DNA of 20,331 bases from Bacillota bacterium (GTDB lineage: Bacteria; Bacillota; Clostridia; Lachnospirales; Lachnospiraceae): positions 1-20,331 of the forward strand of contig JAEYOY010000035.1 of assembly GCA_023411215.1 (NCBI GenBank), written 5' to 3'. The translations under genes and the position numbers were made by a program. Shown here piece after piece: positions 5,959 to 13,664 of the stretch (the first letter of the stretch is position 1; every line of letters begins with the position of its first letter). Under the pieces are notes generated by a model. It was given only the letters and a program-made list of their open reading frames with translations. It did not search any database and was not told the DNA's origin.

Positions 5959-7491
5959 ATGTCAAAATACCCAGATACGTTATCTTATAATTATTTAATT
6001 TCGGATGCACCACCTACACGAGAAGAGCGAATCGGTTCCTGTTCCGCCTTTTGCGGTTCCTGTCGACAGCTGAAGGATGGCATCCAGTCCGGTTGCGCAC
6101 AGCTGCAGGATAGAAAATTTTCTCAGAGCGGAGGATGTCAATTAGTGCTTGCAGTTGGTATTGTCAGTAGCTTTACCAATGTTGTAATGATCATACACTC
6201 ACCTCTGGGTTGCTGCTCTGGTTTTGTAGGCTCGGGGGGACTTCGTAAAACAATGCGAGCATCAAAGGGAAAAGCGGATGAGGAATTTATATGGCTGCAT
6301 ACGAATATGGATGAGAACGATGTGGTACAGGGAGGAATTGATAAATTACGCAAGGCGATTCTATATGCAGAAAAGGAATACCATCCGGAAGCAATTATTA
6401 TTGCAAACGGATGTGTACCCGGGATTATTGGTGACGATATAGATTCTCTGGTGAATGATTTAAATGGTCGTATCTCTGCAAAAATTGTTCCGGTTCATTG
6501 CGAAGGCTTTAAAAGCAAATTTGTTGCATCCGGTTATGATTCGGCATATCACGGTGTATTAAGAAATCTGGTGGAACCGATTAAGCGATATGAGCAGGCT
6601 GTTCCGATCGAAGAGCGGGATACAGCCGAGAGATATAGAATCAGCAGAACAGTAAATATCTTTAACGTAGGTTCTAACAGTAATGGTGACGAGGTGGAGC
6701 TTGCCAGACTCGTTAGTGCGTTAGGGCTGTATCCCCATGTACTTCCTTTACATGCATCCATAGAGGATATCGCACATATCGGTGAGGCTGCCCTGAATGT
6801 CAGCATCTGCGCAACGCACGATGATTATCTGTTGGGTCATCTGAAAGAACGATTCGGTACGGAGTACCTAATTGACACGCTGCCGATCGGTATCCGAAAT
6901 ACGAATCAATGGATACGACTGATTGCAGAACGTTTTCAACTCAGGGAAGAAGCCGAACGGTTGATCCAATTCGAAAACCAGCAATTAAAGGAAGCCTTAG
7001 AACCTTTACAAAAAGCTCTTGAGGGAAAGAGTGTATTTGTCGGAGGCGGGGAGACCAGGATATTAACAACGGCAGAATTTTTCGCGTCGCTAGGCATGAA
7101 GCTGCTCGGAGTGAAAGCCCATAATGTGGATCGATTTGTCGAAGAAATACTGGAGGATATGGATAGTCAGGAATTAATCATAGAAGTGGCTGCAGGTCAA
7201 CCGGCAGAAGAGCTGAATTTGTTAAATAGGCTGAAACCGGACCTGTATATCGGTCACATGAATGCCAATGGGTGGGTTTCAAAATTAGGAATTCCTAACA
7301 TACCACTCTTTGGTCAGCAATTTAATTATATGGGTTATTCCGGTGCGTTTGAGTTGGCCAGGAAAGCAGTTAAGGTTTTAAAGAACACAAATTTTGTGAA
7401 AAATGTCTCTACCAATATTAAGCTGCCTTTAAGCGAAGCTTGGTTTGACGAAGATCCAAAGGACAATATTAAGGATTCACAAGTTTATTAG
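5959..7491 (+). CDS. Nitrogenase-like component 1, NifD-type (alpha) cofactor subunit
   Basis: Probable cofactor-bearing subunit, 510 residues from ATG 5959 (AAGGAGG is 10 bases upstream; ATG 5950 is too close to it). P-cluster-type Cys60, Cys85 (HSPLGCC) and Cys152 (NGCVPGIIGDD) are spaced 25 and 67 as in NifD. HCEGF (180-184) and KPDL (426-429) are also NifD/NifE features. LNVSIC places Cys284 where NifD has its cofactor ligand Cys275. However NYMGYSGAF has Met458 where NifD has His442, and by my alignment the NifD Gln191 and His195 positions are Val189 and Tyr193. The protein therefore probably holds an M- or L-type cluster but is unlikely to reduce N2. An unusual N-terminal group, C28-x3-C32-x2-C35-x10-C46, could ligate an additional Fe-S cluster. 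It lies 25 bases after the beta gene. A NifE-like scaffold is the alternative reading. Confidence 0.87.
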   Translation: MSKYPDTLSYNYLISDAPPTREERIGSCSAFCGSCRQLKDGIQSGCAQLQDRKFSQSGGCQLVLAVGIVSSFTNVVMIIHSPLGCCSGFVGSGGLRKTMRASKGKADEEFIWLHTNMDENDVVQGGIDKLRKAILYAEKEYHPEAIIIANGCVPGIIGDDIDSLVNDLNGRISAKIVPVHCEGFKSKFVASGYDSAYHGVLRNLVEPIKRYEQAVPIEERDTAERYRISRTVNIFNVGSNSNGDEVELARLVSALGLYPHVLPLHASIEDIAHIGEAALNVSICATHDDYLLGHLKERFGTEYLIDTLPIGIRNTNQWIRLIAERFQLREEAERLIQFENQQLKEALEPLQKALEGKSVFVGGGETRILTTAEFFASLGMKLLGVKAHNVDRFVEEILEDMDSQELIIEVAAGQPAEELNLLNRLKPDLYIGHMNANGWVSKLGIPNIPLFGQQFNYMGYSGAFELARKAVKVLKNTNFVKNVSTNIKLPLSEAWFDEDPKDNIKDSQVY

Positions 7492-7505
7492 TCAATGGAT
7501 GGATA

Positions 7506-7529
7506 GTGTGAAGAAAAACATCTTCACAC
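7506..7529 (+). promoter_or_regulatory. Stem-loop after the component 1 alpha gene
   Basis: A 9-bp perfect stem (7506-7514 with 7521-7529) and 6-base loop, 14 bases after the stop. Stem bases GTGTGAA...TTCACAC repeat those of the hairpin at 4517-4544. No T-run follows. Probably an mRNA stability or processing element dividing the component 1 part of the operon from the cysK part. Confidence 0.6.
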
Positions 7530-7530
7530 G

Positions 7531-7577
7531 GTAAGAACTACGAAGTTCGCACAGTGGTGCTCACTCCTTGTTCTTAC
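7531..7577 (+). promoter_or_regulatory. Compound stem-loop upstream of cysK
   Basis: GTAAGAAC (7531-7538) pairs with GTTCTTAC (7570-7577) over 8 bp, enclosing a small GCAC-AGTG-GTGC hairpin (7549-7560). It lies 57 bases before the cysK start in the longest gap of the operon. It does not match a T-box, S-box or other riboswitch known to me. A leader structure or attenuator is possible. Confidence 0.4.
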
Positions 7578-7634
7578 AGCGTTCTCGGCTGCATTGAAGA
7601 TGCTACATGAGTGAAGAAAGGTATGGTTATTTAT

Positions 7635-8600
7635 ATGAGCATAATAGTGAATAATTTAACACAGTTAATAGGGGATACCCCTATATTACGACCAGAGATA
7701 TTTAAAAAGCTGGCTAAAATCAAGGAAGCTGATTTGCTGCTAAAGCTGGAGTATTTTAATCCATTGGGCAGTGTTAAGGACAGGATTGCTTATTCCATGA
7801 TAACGGATGCGGAGGAAAGGGGCATCTTGACGAAAGATACGACAATCATTGAGCCATCCAGTGGCAATACTGGTGTAGGCCTGGCATTTGTAGCGGCTGC
7901 GAAAGGTTACAAGCTTGTAATTACAATGCCGGATTCCATGAGTATTGAAAGGCGTAGCCTTCTCACGGCATTGGGAGCCGAGCTGATATTAACACCGGGG
8001 ACATTAGGAATGAAGGGAGCAATACGGAAAGCGGAGGAGCTAAGCATTCAGATACCAAACAGCATTATTCTCCAGCAATTTAATAATCCCTCCAATCCGG
8101 AGATACATAAGAAGACAACCGGCCCAGAGATATGGGAAGCTACTCAGGGGAAGGTGGATATCCTCGTGGCCGGTGTAGGGACGGGTGGGACTGTAACCGG
8201 GGTAGGATCCTTTTTAAAGGAGAATAATCCGGATATCCAAGTGATTGCTGTTGAACCTGCGGCTTCTCCGGTGTTGTCCGGTGGAAATCCCGGTCCCCAC
8301 AAAATACAGGGAATCGGCGCAGGCTTTGTACCCTCCATATTAGATCTTGGCATTGTGGATGAGATATATAAGGTATGGAATGAAGAAGCGATTGACACGG
8401 CACGGGTACTGGCAAGAGAAGAGGGCTTGCTTGTTGGTATATCCTCCGGTGCGGCTGTGTTCGCAGCAGCTAAAATCGCGAACCGTCAGGAGAATAGAGG
8501 AAAGACCATAGTTGCCATTTTGCCGGATACCGGAGAGCGATATTTGTCTACCGATTTATTTAATACCTTAACCTATGAAAAAAGTAGATTCTGGTATTAA
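7635..8600 (+). CDS. cysK: Cysteine synthase (O-acetylserine sulfhydrylase)
   Basis: PLP enzyme that joins sulfide to O-acetylserine to give L-cysteine and acetate in the cytoplasm. From ATG 7635 it has 321 residues, normal for CysK. Visible are LTQLIGDTP near the start, the PLP lysine in NPLGSVKDR (Lys48), the SSGNTG substrate loop, the GTGGTVTG phosphate-binding loop, IQGIGAGFVP and the late GISSGAA motif. The reading frame is open upstream to GTG 7611, with a further ATG at 7623; 7635 is preferred because family members begin just before NNLT.LIG, though GAAAGG at 7616 is rather distant. It sits inside the nitrogenase-like operon, between component 1 and the second NifX-like gene. This is the strongest local clue that the system yields sulfide or another reduced sulfur nucleophile. 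Confidence 0.93.
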   Translation: MSIIVNNLTQLIGDTPILRPEIFKKLAKIKEADLLLKLEYFNPLGSVKDRIAYSMITDAEERGILTKDTTIIEPSSGNTGVGLAFVAAAKGYKLVITMPDSMSIERRSLLTALGAELILTPGTLGMKGAIRKAEELSIQIPNSIILQQFNNPSNPEIHKKTTGPEIWEATQGKVDILVAGVGTGGTVTGVGSFLKENNPDIQVIAVEPAASPVLSGGNPGPHKIQGIGAGFVPSILDLGIVDEIYKVWNEEAIDTARVLAREEGLLVGISSGAAVFAAAKIANRQENRGKTIVAILPDTGERYLSTDLFNTLTYEKSRFWY

Positions 8601-8609
8601 GGAGGCTTT

Positions 8610-9020
8610 ATGAAATATAGAATTGCGATTGGAACAAACGATAAGGTTAATGTCACAGAACATTTTGGGGGGAGCAGGCAATTTACGATTGTTGAAATCG
8701 ATCAGGAGAAGGATGAAATAAATTATGTAGAGGACCGGCCTTGTGTTTTTGCCACGGAGTGCGGTGAGCATCAGGAGGAGCTGCTTCGAGAGAAGATACA
8801 AGTGATCTCAGACTGCCAGATCGTCCTTATTAATAAGATCGGTGGTCAATCAGAAAAGAGATTGAACCAACATGATATCATTGCTTTACAGTACCAGGGA
8901 ACCATTGAGGCAGCTCTATCCAAAATTAAGAAATTCTACAAAAATTATATTTTTAACAGAAAGGAGCTAACCCATGTCCGAGATAACGACCAACAAGAAC
9001 AAAGTGGAGATAAAATATGA
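8610..9020 (+). CDS. NifX/NafY-like cofactor-binding protein (second copy)
   Basis: A 136-residue protein with the iron-molybdenum-cofactor-binding fold: IAIGTND at 5-11, EHFGGSRQFTIVEID around 17-31, and the closing EAALSKI helix. It diverges strongly from the first copy (3301-3633) but keeps Glu17-His18-Phe19-Gly20 in register, so both are cofactor carriers of different specificity or an old duplication. Cysteines occur in RPCVFATECGEH and SDCQIV. Its last 16 codons overlap the start of the importer permease gene by 47 bases, an unusually long overlap that suggests translational coupling or a recent stop-codon loss, because the domain itself ends near residue 112. AAGGAGG directly after the cysK stop sets the start. 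Confidence 0.86.
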   Translation: MKYRIAIGTNDKVNVTEHFGGSRQFTIVEIDQEKDEINYVEDRPCVFATECGEHQEELLREKIQVISDCQIVLINKIGGQSEKRLNQHDIIALQYQGTIEAALSKIKKFYKNYIFNRKELTHVRDNDQQEQSGDKI

Positions 9021-9960
9021 TTATCGAACTCTTATACCTGTGATTGCGATTGTAGCAACCCTGTTACTGGATATATTGATACCAAATCATCAGGAAGCAA
9101 AATACAGGGAACTGACTAATTTTAGGAATGTCATTCTATTTGGAACCATAATCACTATTTTGTTATTCATCCTGGGATTATATTATGCGGAATTCAGAAG
9201 GAGATATGCGCATCAGTCATGGTTCATCGGGGGCTTCTTTACATTTTTAAATATATTAAATATTATCACGGTTAAACTGCTTTGGCTTCCACAGATTTAT
9301 TTCCCGAGCCTTAACCGGGTCCTCAATGTCTATATTGAAGATTATAAGTTTTTACTAACCTGCCTAGGTAGCTCTTTTCGGCTTTTAATCGGGGGCTTAG
9401 TGATTGGGGCAGTCCTTGGTATTATCACCGGAATCCTGGTGGGTTGGAGTAAGAAATGGAGCTATTGGATCTATCCGATCATTCGAATACTGGGACCCAT
9501 TCCTTCTTCTACATGGATTCCCTTGGCTCTGATCGCTTTTCCGACTCCTCGTGGGGCTGCCATCTTCTTGATTGCTTTTGGTGTCTGGTTCCAGATTACA
9601 ATATTAACTAGTTCCGGTATTCAAAGTGTACAAAAATCCTATTTTGAGGTTTCCTCAACCTTAGGAGCGACAGGCCTACAGAATTTATTCAGGGTCGCTA
9701 TCCCATATGCGCTTCCCTCCATGTTTCTTGGTTTCTTTAATGCAACCTGTAGTTCCTTTGTTGCATTAATGGCAGCAGAAATGCTTGGTTGTAAATCCGG
9801 TATTGGATGGTATATCAACTGGCAGAAGGAAATGTTATCCTACCCCAATGTATATGCGGGATTGATTATAATCGCCGGATTCTGTTACCTGTTCATAACG
9901 TTGCAATTTAGGGTAAGAGATAAACTGCTGGGTTGGCAGAAGGGAGTAATCAAATGGTAG
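8974..9960 (+). CDS. NitT/TauT-type ABC importer permease
   Basis: Inner-membrane permease (SsuC/TauC/NrtB-like) of 328 residues for a small anionic or organosulfur solute. Residues 1-110 add two or three membrane segments (around 15-35, 50-72 and 80-100). This is longer than the usual 250-270-residue family member. The conserved part begins near residue 125 with FLLTCLGSSFRLLIGG and includes LGPIPSSTWIPLALIAF and the ATPase-docking EAA loop STLGATGLQNLFRVAIPYALP. AAGGAGCT precedes the ATG. It overlaps the NifX-like gene upstream and the ATPase gene downstream, so it is translated with them. The substrate is unknown; by context I expect a sulfur compound rather than nitrate. Confidence 0.88.
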   Translation: MSEITTNKNKVEIKYDYRTLIPVIAIVATLLLDILIPNHQEAKYRELTNFRNVILFGTIITILLFILGLYYAEFRRRYAHQSWFIGGFFTFLNILNIITVKLLWLPQIYFPSLNRVLNVYIEDYKFLLTCLGSSFRLLIGGLVIGAVLGIITGILVGWSKKWSYWIYPIIRILGPIPSSTWIPLALIAFPTPRGAAIFLIAFGVWFQITILTSSGIQSVQKSYFEVSSTLGATGLQNLFRVAIPYALPSMFLGFFNATCSSFVALMAAEMLGCKSGIGWYINWQKEMLSYPNVYAGLIIIAGFCYLFITLQFRVRDKLLGWQKGVIKW

Positions 9961-10790
9961 CTTCAGAGAAGTTAAAAGGTAATATTGAGGTCTACAACAA
10001 GTCCGGTTCGATCAGTGCCCGGGACATAAGTAAAGAATTTTTCCGTTTGGATGGTGAAAAAGTAGTTGCCTTAAGTAATTTAAATGTGGAAATAAGTGCC
10101 GGTGAATTTATTTGTCTGATTGGTCCCTCCGGATGTGGAAAATCTACCTTTTTGAGACTAATCGCAGGTCTGAATGCACCGACGACAGGTGAAATAAGAC
10201 TGGATGAAACGATAATCGATCAACCAAGTCATGAGCGAGGCTTAGTATTTCAGGACCCGACACTTTTCCCGTGGCTTACAATTTACGAAAATGTAGCCTA
10301 TGGACTAAAGATGAGGCATGTATATAAGGAAAATAAAAAAGAGGTAAATGAGTTTATCAAATTGGTGGGACTCAGCGGGTTTGAGAAATCTTTACCACAC
10401 CAGTTGTCCGGCGGGATGTCGCAAAGAGCAAGTCTTGCGAGAGCGTTAGTAAATAACCCCAAGGTTTTGCTATTGGATGAGCCGTTAGGTGCTTTGGATG
10501 CCTTTACTCGAATGAATATGCAGGATGAGATATTGAGACTATGGAAGGAACGAAAAACGACAATGATCATGGTCACACATGATGTCGATGAAGCAATTTA
10601 TTTAAGTGATCGGATCTTTGTAATGACACCACGCCCGGCAAAGATTGAGCAGATCATTAATGTTGATATCGGACGAGGAGAGAATTATGGCCGAAAGAGA
10701 GATAGTGTTGATTTCTTAATGCTTCGATCGAAGATTCTCCAGATACTTGATTTTACAGGTAAGTCACAGCAATTAGAGTATAATTTGTAA
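9954..10790 (+). CDS. NitT/TauT-type ABC importer ATPase
   Basis: Cytoplasmic ATPase (SsuB/TauB-like) of 278 residues driving the adjacent permease. Walker A GPSGCGKST at 57-65, Q-loop VFQDPTLFPW, signature LSGGMSQR, Walker B LLLDEPLGALD and the switch His in TMIMVTHD are all intact; FQ..LFPW and the PRP.KIEQ segment after the H-loop are typical of the nitrate/sulfonate/taurine branch. Start ATG 9954 overlaps the permease stop by seven bases and has AAGGGAG upstream; an earlier in-frame TTG (9933) lacks a ribosome binding site. The first 18 residues are a non-conserved extension. Confidence 0.93.
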   Translation: MVASEKLKGNIEVYNKSGSISARDISKEFFRLDGEKVVALSNLNVEISAGEFICLIGPSGCGKSTFLRLIAGLNAPTTGEIRLDETIIDQPSHERGLVFQDPTLFPWLTIYENVAYGLKMRHVYKENKKEVNEFIKLVGLSGFEKSLPHQLSGGMSQRASLARALVNNPKVLLLDEPLGALDAFTRMNMQDEILRLWKERKTTMIMVTHDVDEAIYLSDRIFVMTPRPAKIEQIINVDIGRGENYGRKRDSVDFLMLRSKILQILDFTGKSQQLEYNL

Positions 10791-10850
10791 CAAAAGCATC
10801 AAGTCGAAGCTGTTTTGAGAACAAATTTATTAATGAAAGGATGGATTGTC

Positions 10851-11990
10851 ATGAGAAAAATAATGAAACAAATAAGCCTAGGGTGCGCATGGATTATTTT
10901 GCTAGCCACATTGTCAGGCTGTGCCTCGGATAGTGCCTCAGAAACAACTACCAAGGATAACGCTGCATCAATAGCACCTGTCGGAGCTACAGAAGCAGGA
11001 GGAATAACTAAGACAGCGAGCAACGATAAAGCACCAATCAAAATTCTATATAGTGCAGGCTTATGTGCGATACCCTTACATATAGCAAAGCAGCTGCAGT
11101 TTTATGAAGCAGAGGGCTTAGTGGAAGGGGTCGATTACGAGTATCTAACTTCCAGCACGCCGGGACCCGAAATGCTGACTACAGGGCAGGCTGATGTAAC
11201 CTTTGGCTTAGTTGCTGCGATGCTTGCACCACTGGATAATGGATTAGAAGCGAAAACAGTACTTGGTATTCACACCGGATGTATTCAGATTTTGGCAGGT
11301 GCAAACACCGGTATTACGACTGTCGATGGATTAAAAGGAAAGAAGATAGGGGTCCAGCAATTAGCATCTTCCGCGCACATCGTTACACAGAGGGCATTAG
11401 CGAATGCAGGAATCGGTTCCACGGCGGAAAATATGGAGGTTGAGTTCGTTGTGTATGGAAAGGATGATCTTCCGATAGCCCTGCAGAACGGTGCAGTAGA
11501 TGCGATTGCCATAGGCGATCCTCAAGCCACCATACTGATTAATGACGGTGATGCTGTTCCGCTCTTTAATTCAGCAACCTCGGAGTTATTAAAGGATGAA
11601 TATTGCTGTTCCTTGTGGATACGCAATGAGGCATTAGATAAATACCCAGATCAGATCGCCAAGGTTGTGAATGCAGTACAAAAGGCTTCGGCCTGGGTCG
11701 CTCAGAATGTAGATTTGGCAGCTCAGATACAATTAGATAACGAGTGGCTTGTCGGAAATCTGGAGATCGATCGGCAGATACTTAAAACCTATAAATATTT
11801 ACCATCGGTAACCGGAGTTGAAAAAGCATTGACACGTAATATATTGGAAATGAAGGAGCTCGGACTAATCAAGGCAGATACCGACGCAGAAGCATTAGCG
11901 AAGAATAGTTTTCTGCGACTGGAGGGTGTTCCCGATGAAATCACGGGGACGGTAGAAGCACCGATTGACCCTTTGACTCAAATTAAATAG
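10851..11990 (+). CDS. NitT/TauT-family substrate-binding lipoprotein
   Basis: External solute receptor for the importer encoded just upstream. It has 379 residues from ATG 10851, which follows GAAAGGA by nine bases (TTG 10815 and ATG 10833 have poorer sites). The signal peptide ends at lipobox LSGC with Cys24, followed by a Ser/Thr/Ala-rich linker to about residue 60. The NMT1/SsuA-like domain begins IKILYSAGLCAIPLHIA and contains TTGQADVTFGL, LKGKKIGV and AVDAIAIGDP. Cysteines sit in presumptive ligand-facing loops: Cys72 (SAGLC), Cys144 (HTGC) and the pair Cys252-Cys253 (EYCCSLW). Free thiols in such loops are unusual for an exported protein and may mark a thiol, disulfide or metal-bearing ligand, or serve as a structural disulfide. 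Sulfonate, nitrate and thiamine-precursor binding are alternatives I cannot exclude. Confidence 0.9.
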   Translation: MRKIMKQISLGCAWIILLATLSGCASDSASETTTKDNAASIAPVGATEAGGITKTASNDKAPIKILYSAGLCAIPLHIAKQLQFYEAEGLVEGVDYEYLTSSTPGPEMLTTGQADVTFGLVAAMLAPLDNGLEAKTVLGIHTGCIQILAGANTGITTVDGLKGKKIGVQQLASSAHIVTQRALANAGIGSTAENMEVEFVVYGKDDLPIALQNGAVDAIAIGDPQATILINDGDAVPLFNSATSELLKDEYCCSLWIRNEALDKYPDQIAKVVNAVQKASAWVAQNVDLAAQIQLDNEWLVGNLEIDRQILKTYKYLPSVTGVEKALTRNILEMKELGLIKADTDAEALAKNSFLRLEGVPDEITGTVEAPIDPLTQIK

Positions 11991-12005
11991 GAAAGGGGAT
12001 AAGGT

Positions 12006-12407
12006 ATGAAAAATAGATTGTTGGTTGGAATTACATTGCTGATTACAGGTGTTTTCATTGCCATCGGACCACAGACCATAATTAAGGTTTGTGATTGGAA
12101 TGATAAGAAGATGAAATGCTATTGGTCCTCCAGAGCTGAGATAGGATTAGGGTTGATTATGATTGCATTAGGGATCTTATATCTATTGCTGGAGCAGTGG
12201 CAGGCAAAAATAGCAATCAGTATACTTGGAATAACAACAGGTATTATTGCAATCTTAATTCCGACAATATTAGTCGGTGGCTGTGCTGATAAGAGGATGG
12301 CGTGTCAAAGCCTTTCCTTTCCGGCAATCTATCTGATCTCTGTTGTAACGATTATAGCTGGGTTAGGGAATAGTATCTATATTTTTCGAAGAAGAAATAG
12401 GCAGTAG
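12006..12407 (+). CDS. DUF4418 four-helix membrane protein
   Basis: A 133-residue membrane protein with helices near 5-22, 43-62, 69-90 and 104-126. Two short loops each carry a Cys pair, C29-x8-C38 (CDWNDKKMKC) and C93-x6-C100 (CADKRMAC), with similar K/R-M-x-C endings. This internal symmetry and the GxxxxxIGP.....C opening fit the DUF4418 family, which has no established function. In anaerobes it is often encoded beside an FtsX-like permease and LolD-like ATPase, as here. AAAGGGG precedes the start, 15 bases after the lipoprotein gene. The paired Cys could form disulfides or bind metal on the outer face. Role unknown. Confidence 0.78.
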   Translation: MKNRLLVGITLLITGVFIAIGPQTIIKVCDWNDKKMKCYWSSRAEIGLGLIMIALGILYLLLEQWQAKIAISILGITTGIIAILIPTILVGGCADKRMACQSLSFPAIYLISVVTIIAGLGNSIYIFRRRNRQ

Positions 12408-12416
12408 GGGAAGAGA

Positions 12417-13664
12417 ATGAGCGATAATCGGAGTAATACTGGGAGAATAACAGAAAAACAGCTATCAACGATGAAGATAATTTTTCAGAATCTGAAAAAG
12501 CAATTGGTACGCAGCTCCTTCCTGTTTTTTCTGGCTTTGCTGCTGGCTTTTTCGATGGAAACGAGTTCTTTACTGATAGATAGCCTGAAGTTAGGGATGA
12601 TTAGTACTTCGGAAAGGCTGGGTGCCGATATGATCGTTGTGCCAAGAAATTATGTAAGTAGCATCCAGGATGCTTTGTTTTTGGGAAAACCGTGTACTGT
12701 GTATTTTCATAAAAGTTGGGTGGATAAGATAAAAAAGATGGAGGGAGTCAAAAGAGTATCCTATCAAATGTATCTGGCGACACTGTCAGAAAGTGAGTGC
12801 TGTGATAGTGCCATACAGATGATAGCATATGATCCGGCTACTGATTATATCATACAGCCCTGGATTAAGAAAAATGCAGCGACAGCATTGAAGGAAAATC
12901 AAATCATCATAGGCAATCATCTTAACTATAATCCTGGCGATGTTGCAAAGTTTTTTGGTGAAGAATTCACTGTAGCGGCTAAAATGGATCAAACCGGGAT
13001 GGGTTATGATAATAGTGTTTTTTTAAGCTATACTTCTGCTCTTGACTTAGCAAAAAAACCAATAGTTAAAAATTATTTTTCCATTGGTAATAATGAAAAT
13101 ATGATATCCATGATTACGATTGAAATCGAGGAGGATTATGATAATAAATTTATTCGTGATCGCATTATGGAAAAATATGGTGATCAAGAGATTGCCATTT
13201 ATGAAGCAAACAGTATGCTGAACGGAATATCAAAAAACCTAAAGCAATACACTGCTTATAGTTACCTATTGAATTTATTATTGACAATCTCGACCATAAT
13301 CTCCCTTCTATGTATTTATAACTTGATAACAAATGAGAGAAAAAGGGAATTCGGAATACTTCGTACCATTGGTGCGGACAGAATTCAAGTGATGCAGATC
13401 ATTGTTGGAGAAGCAGTGATGATCAGTATGGTGGGATGCCTTATGGGAACAATTTTATCCGGAGTACTAATCTTTACTTTCCGTAATTATATAGCTCAGC
13501 TTATGAAAGTGCCCTTTCTTCTTCCTTCGTGGAGAGATATTTTAATCAATGTTGGAAAAGTAATGTTGGTATCAATTTTTTCAGGAATATTTTCTTCACT
13601 ATTTGCAGCGATCAAGATCAATATGGCTGATATTTATTATCTGATAAGGAGCGACGAAGCATGA
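12417..13664 (+). CDS. FtsX/MacB-like ABC permease
   Basis: A 415-residue type VII ABC permease: one N-terminal helix (about 33-54), an external domain of some 220 residues opening LGADMIVVP, and three C-terminal helices (about 278-302, 325-352 and 380-405) with the FtsX sequence NERKREFGILRTIGA between the first two. Proteins of this type act as mechanotransducers or extract lipoproteins, haem or peptides rather than moving solutes through a channel. The external domain has a vicinal Cys128-Cys129 (ESECCDS) followed by DPATDYIIQPW, a feature I associate with a permease subfamily paired with DUF4418. GGAAGAG precedes ATG 12417. The stop overlaps the next gene by four bases (ATGA), coupling permease and ATPase. 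Confidence 0.87.
   Translation: MSDNRSNTGRITEKQLSTMKIIFQNLKKQLVRSSFLFFLALLLAFSMETSSLLIDSLKLGMISTSERLGADMIVVPRNYVSSIQDALFLGKPCTVYFHKSWVDKIKKMEGVKRVSYQMYLATLSESECCDSAIQMIAYDPATDYIIQPWIKKNAATALKENQIIIGNHLNYNPGDVAKFFGEEFTVAAKMDQTGMGYDNSVFLSYTSALDLAKKPIVKNYFSIGNNENMISMITIEIEEDYDNKFIRDRIMEKYGDQEIAIYEANSMLNGISKNLKQYTAYSYLLNLLLTISTIISLLCIYNLITNERKREFGILRTIGADRIQVMQIIVGEAVMISMVGCLMGTILSGVLIFTFRNYIAQLMKVPFLLPSWRDILINVGKVMLVSIFSGIFSSLFAAIKINMADIYYLIRSDEA

Noticed and set aside
2422..7491. Canonical N2-fixing nitrogenase cluster
   Set aside because: No NifE, NifN or NifV is present, the NifD-type protein lacks the His442, Gln191 and His195 equivalents, gene order is H-K-D, and cysK sits inside the operon.
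10785..10796. TTGTAACAAA as a further copy of the metQ upstream operator
   Set aside because: It covers the last Leu codon and stop codon of the importer ATPase gene; only ten bases match, so chance is likely.
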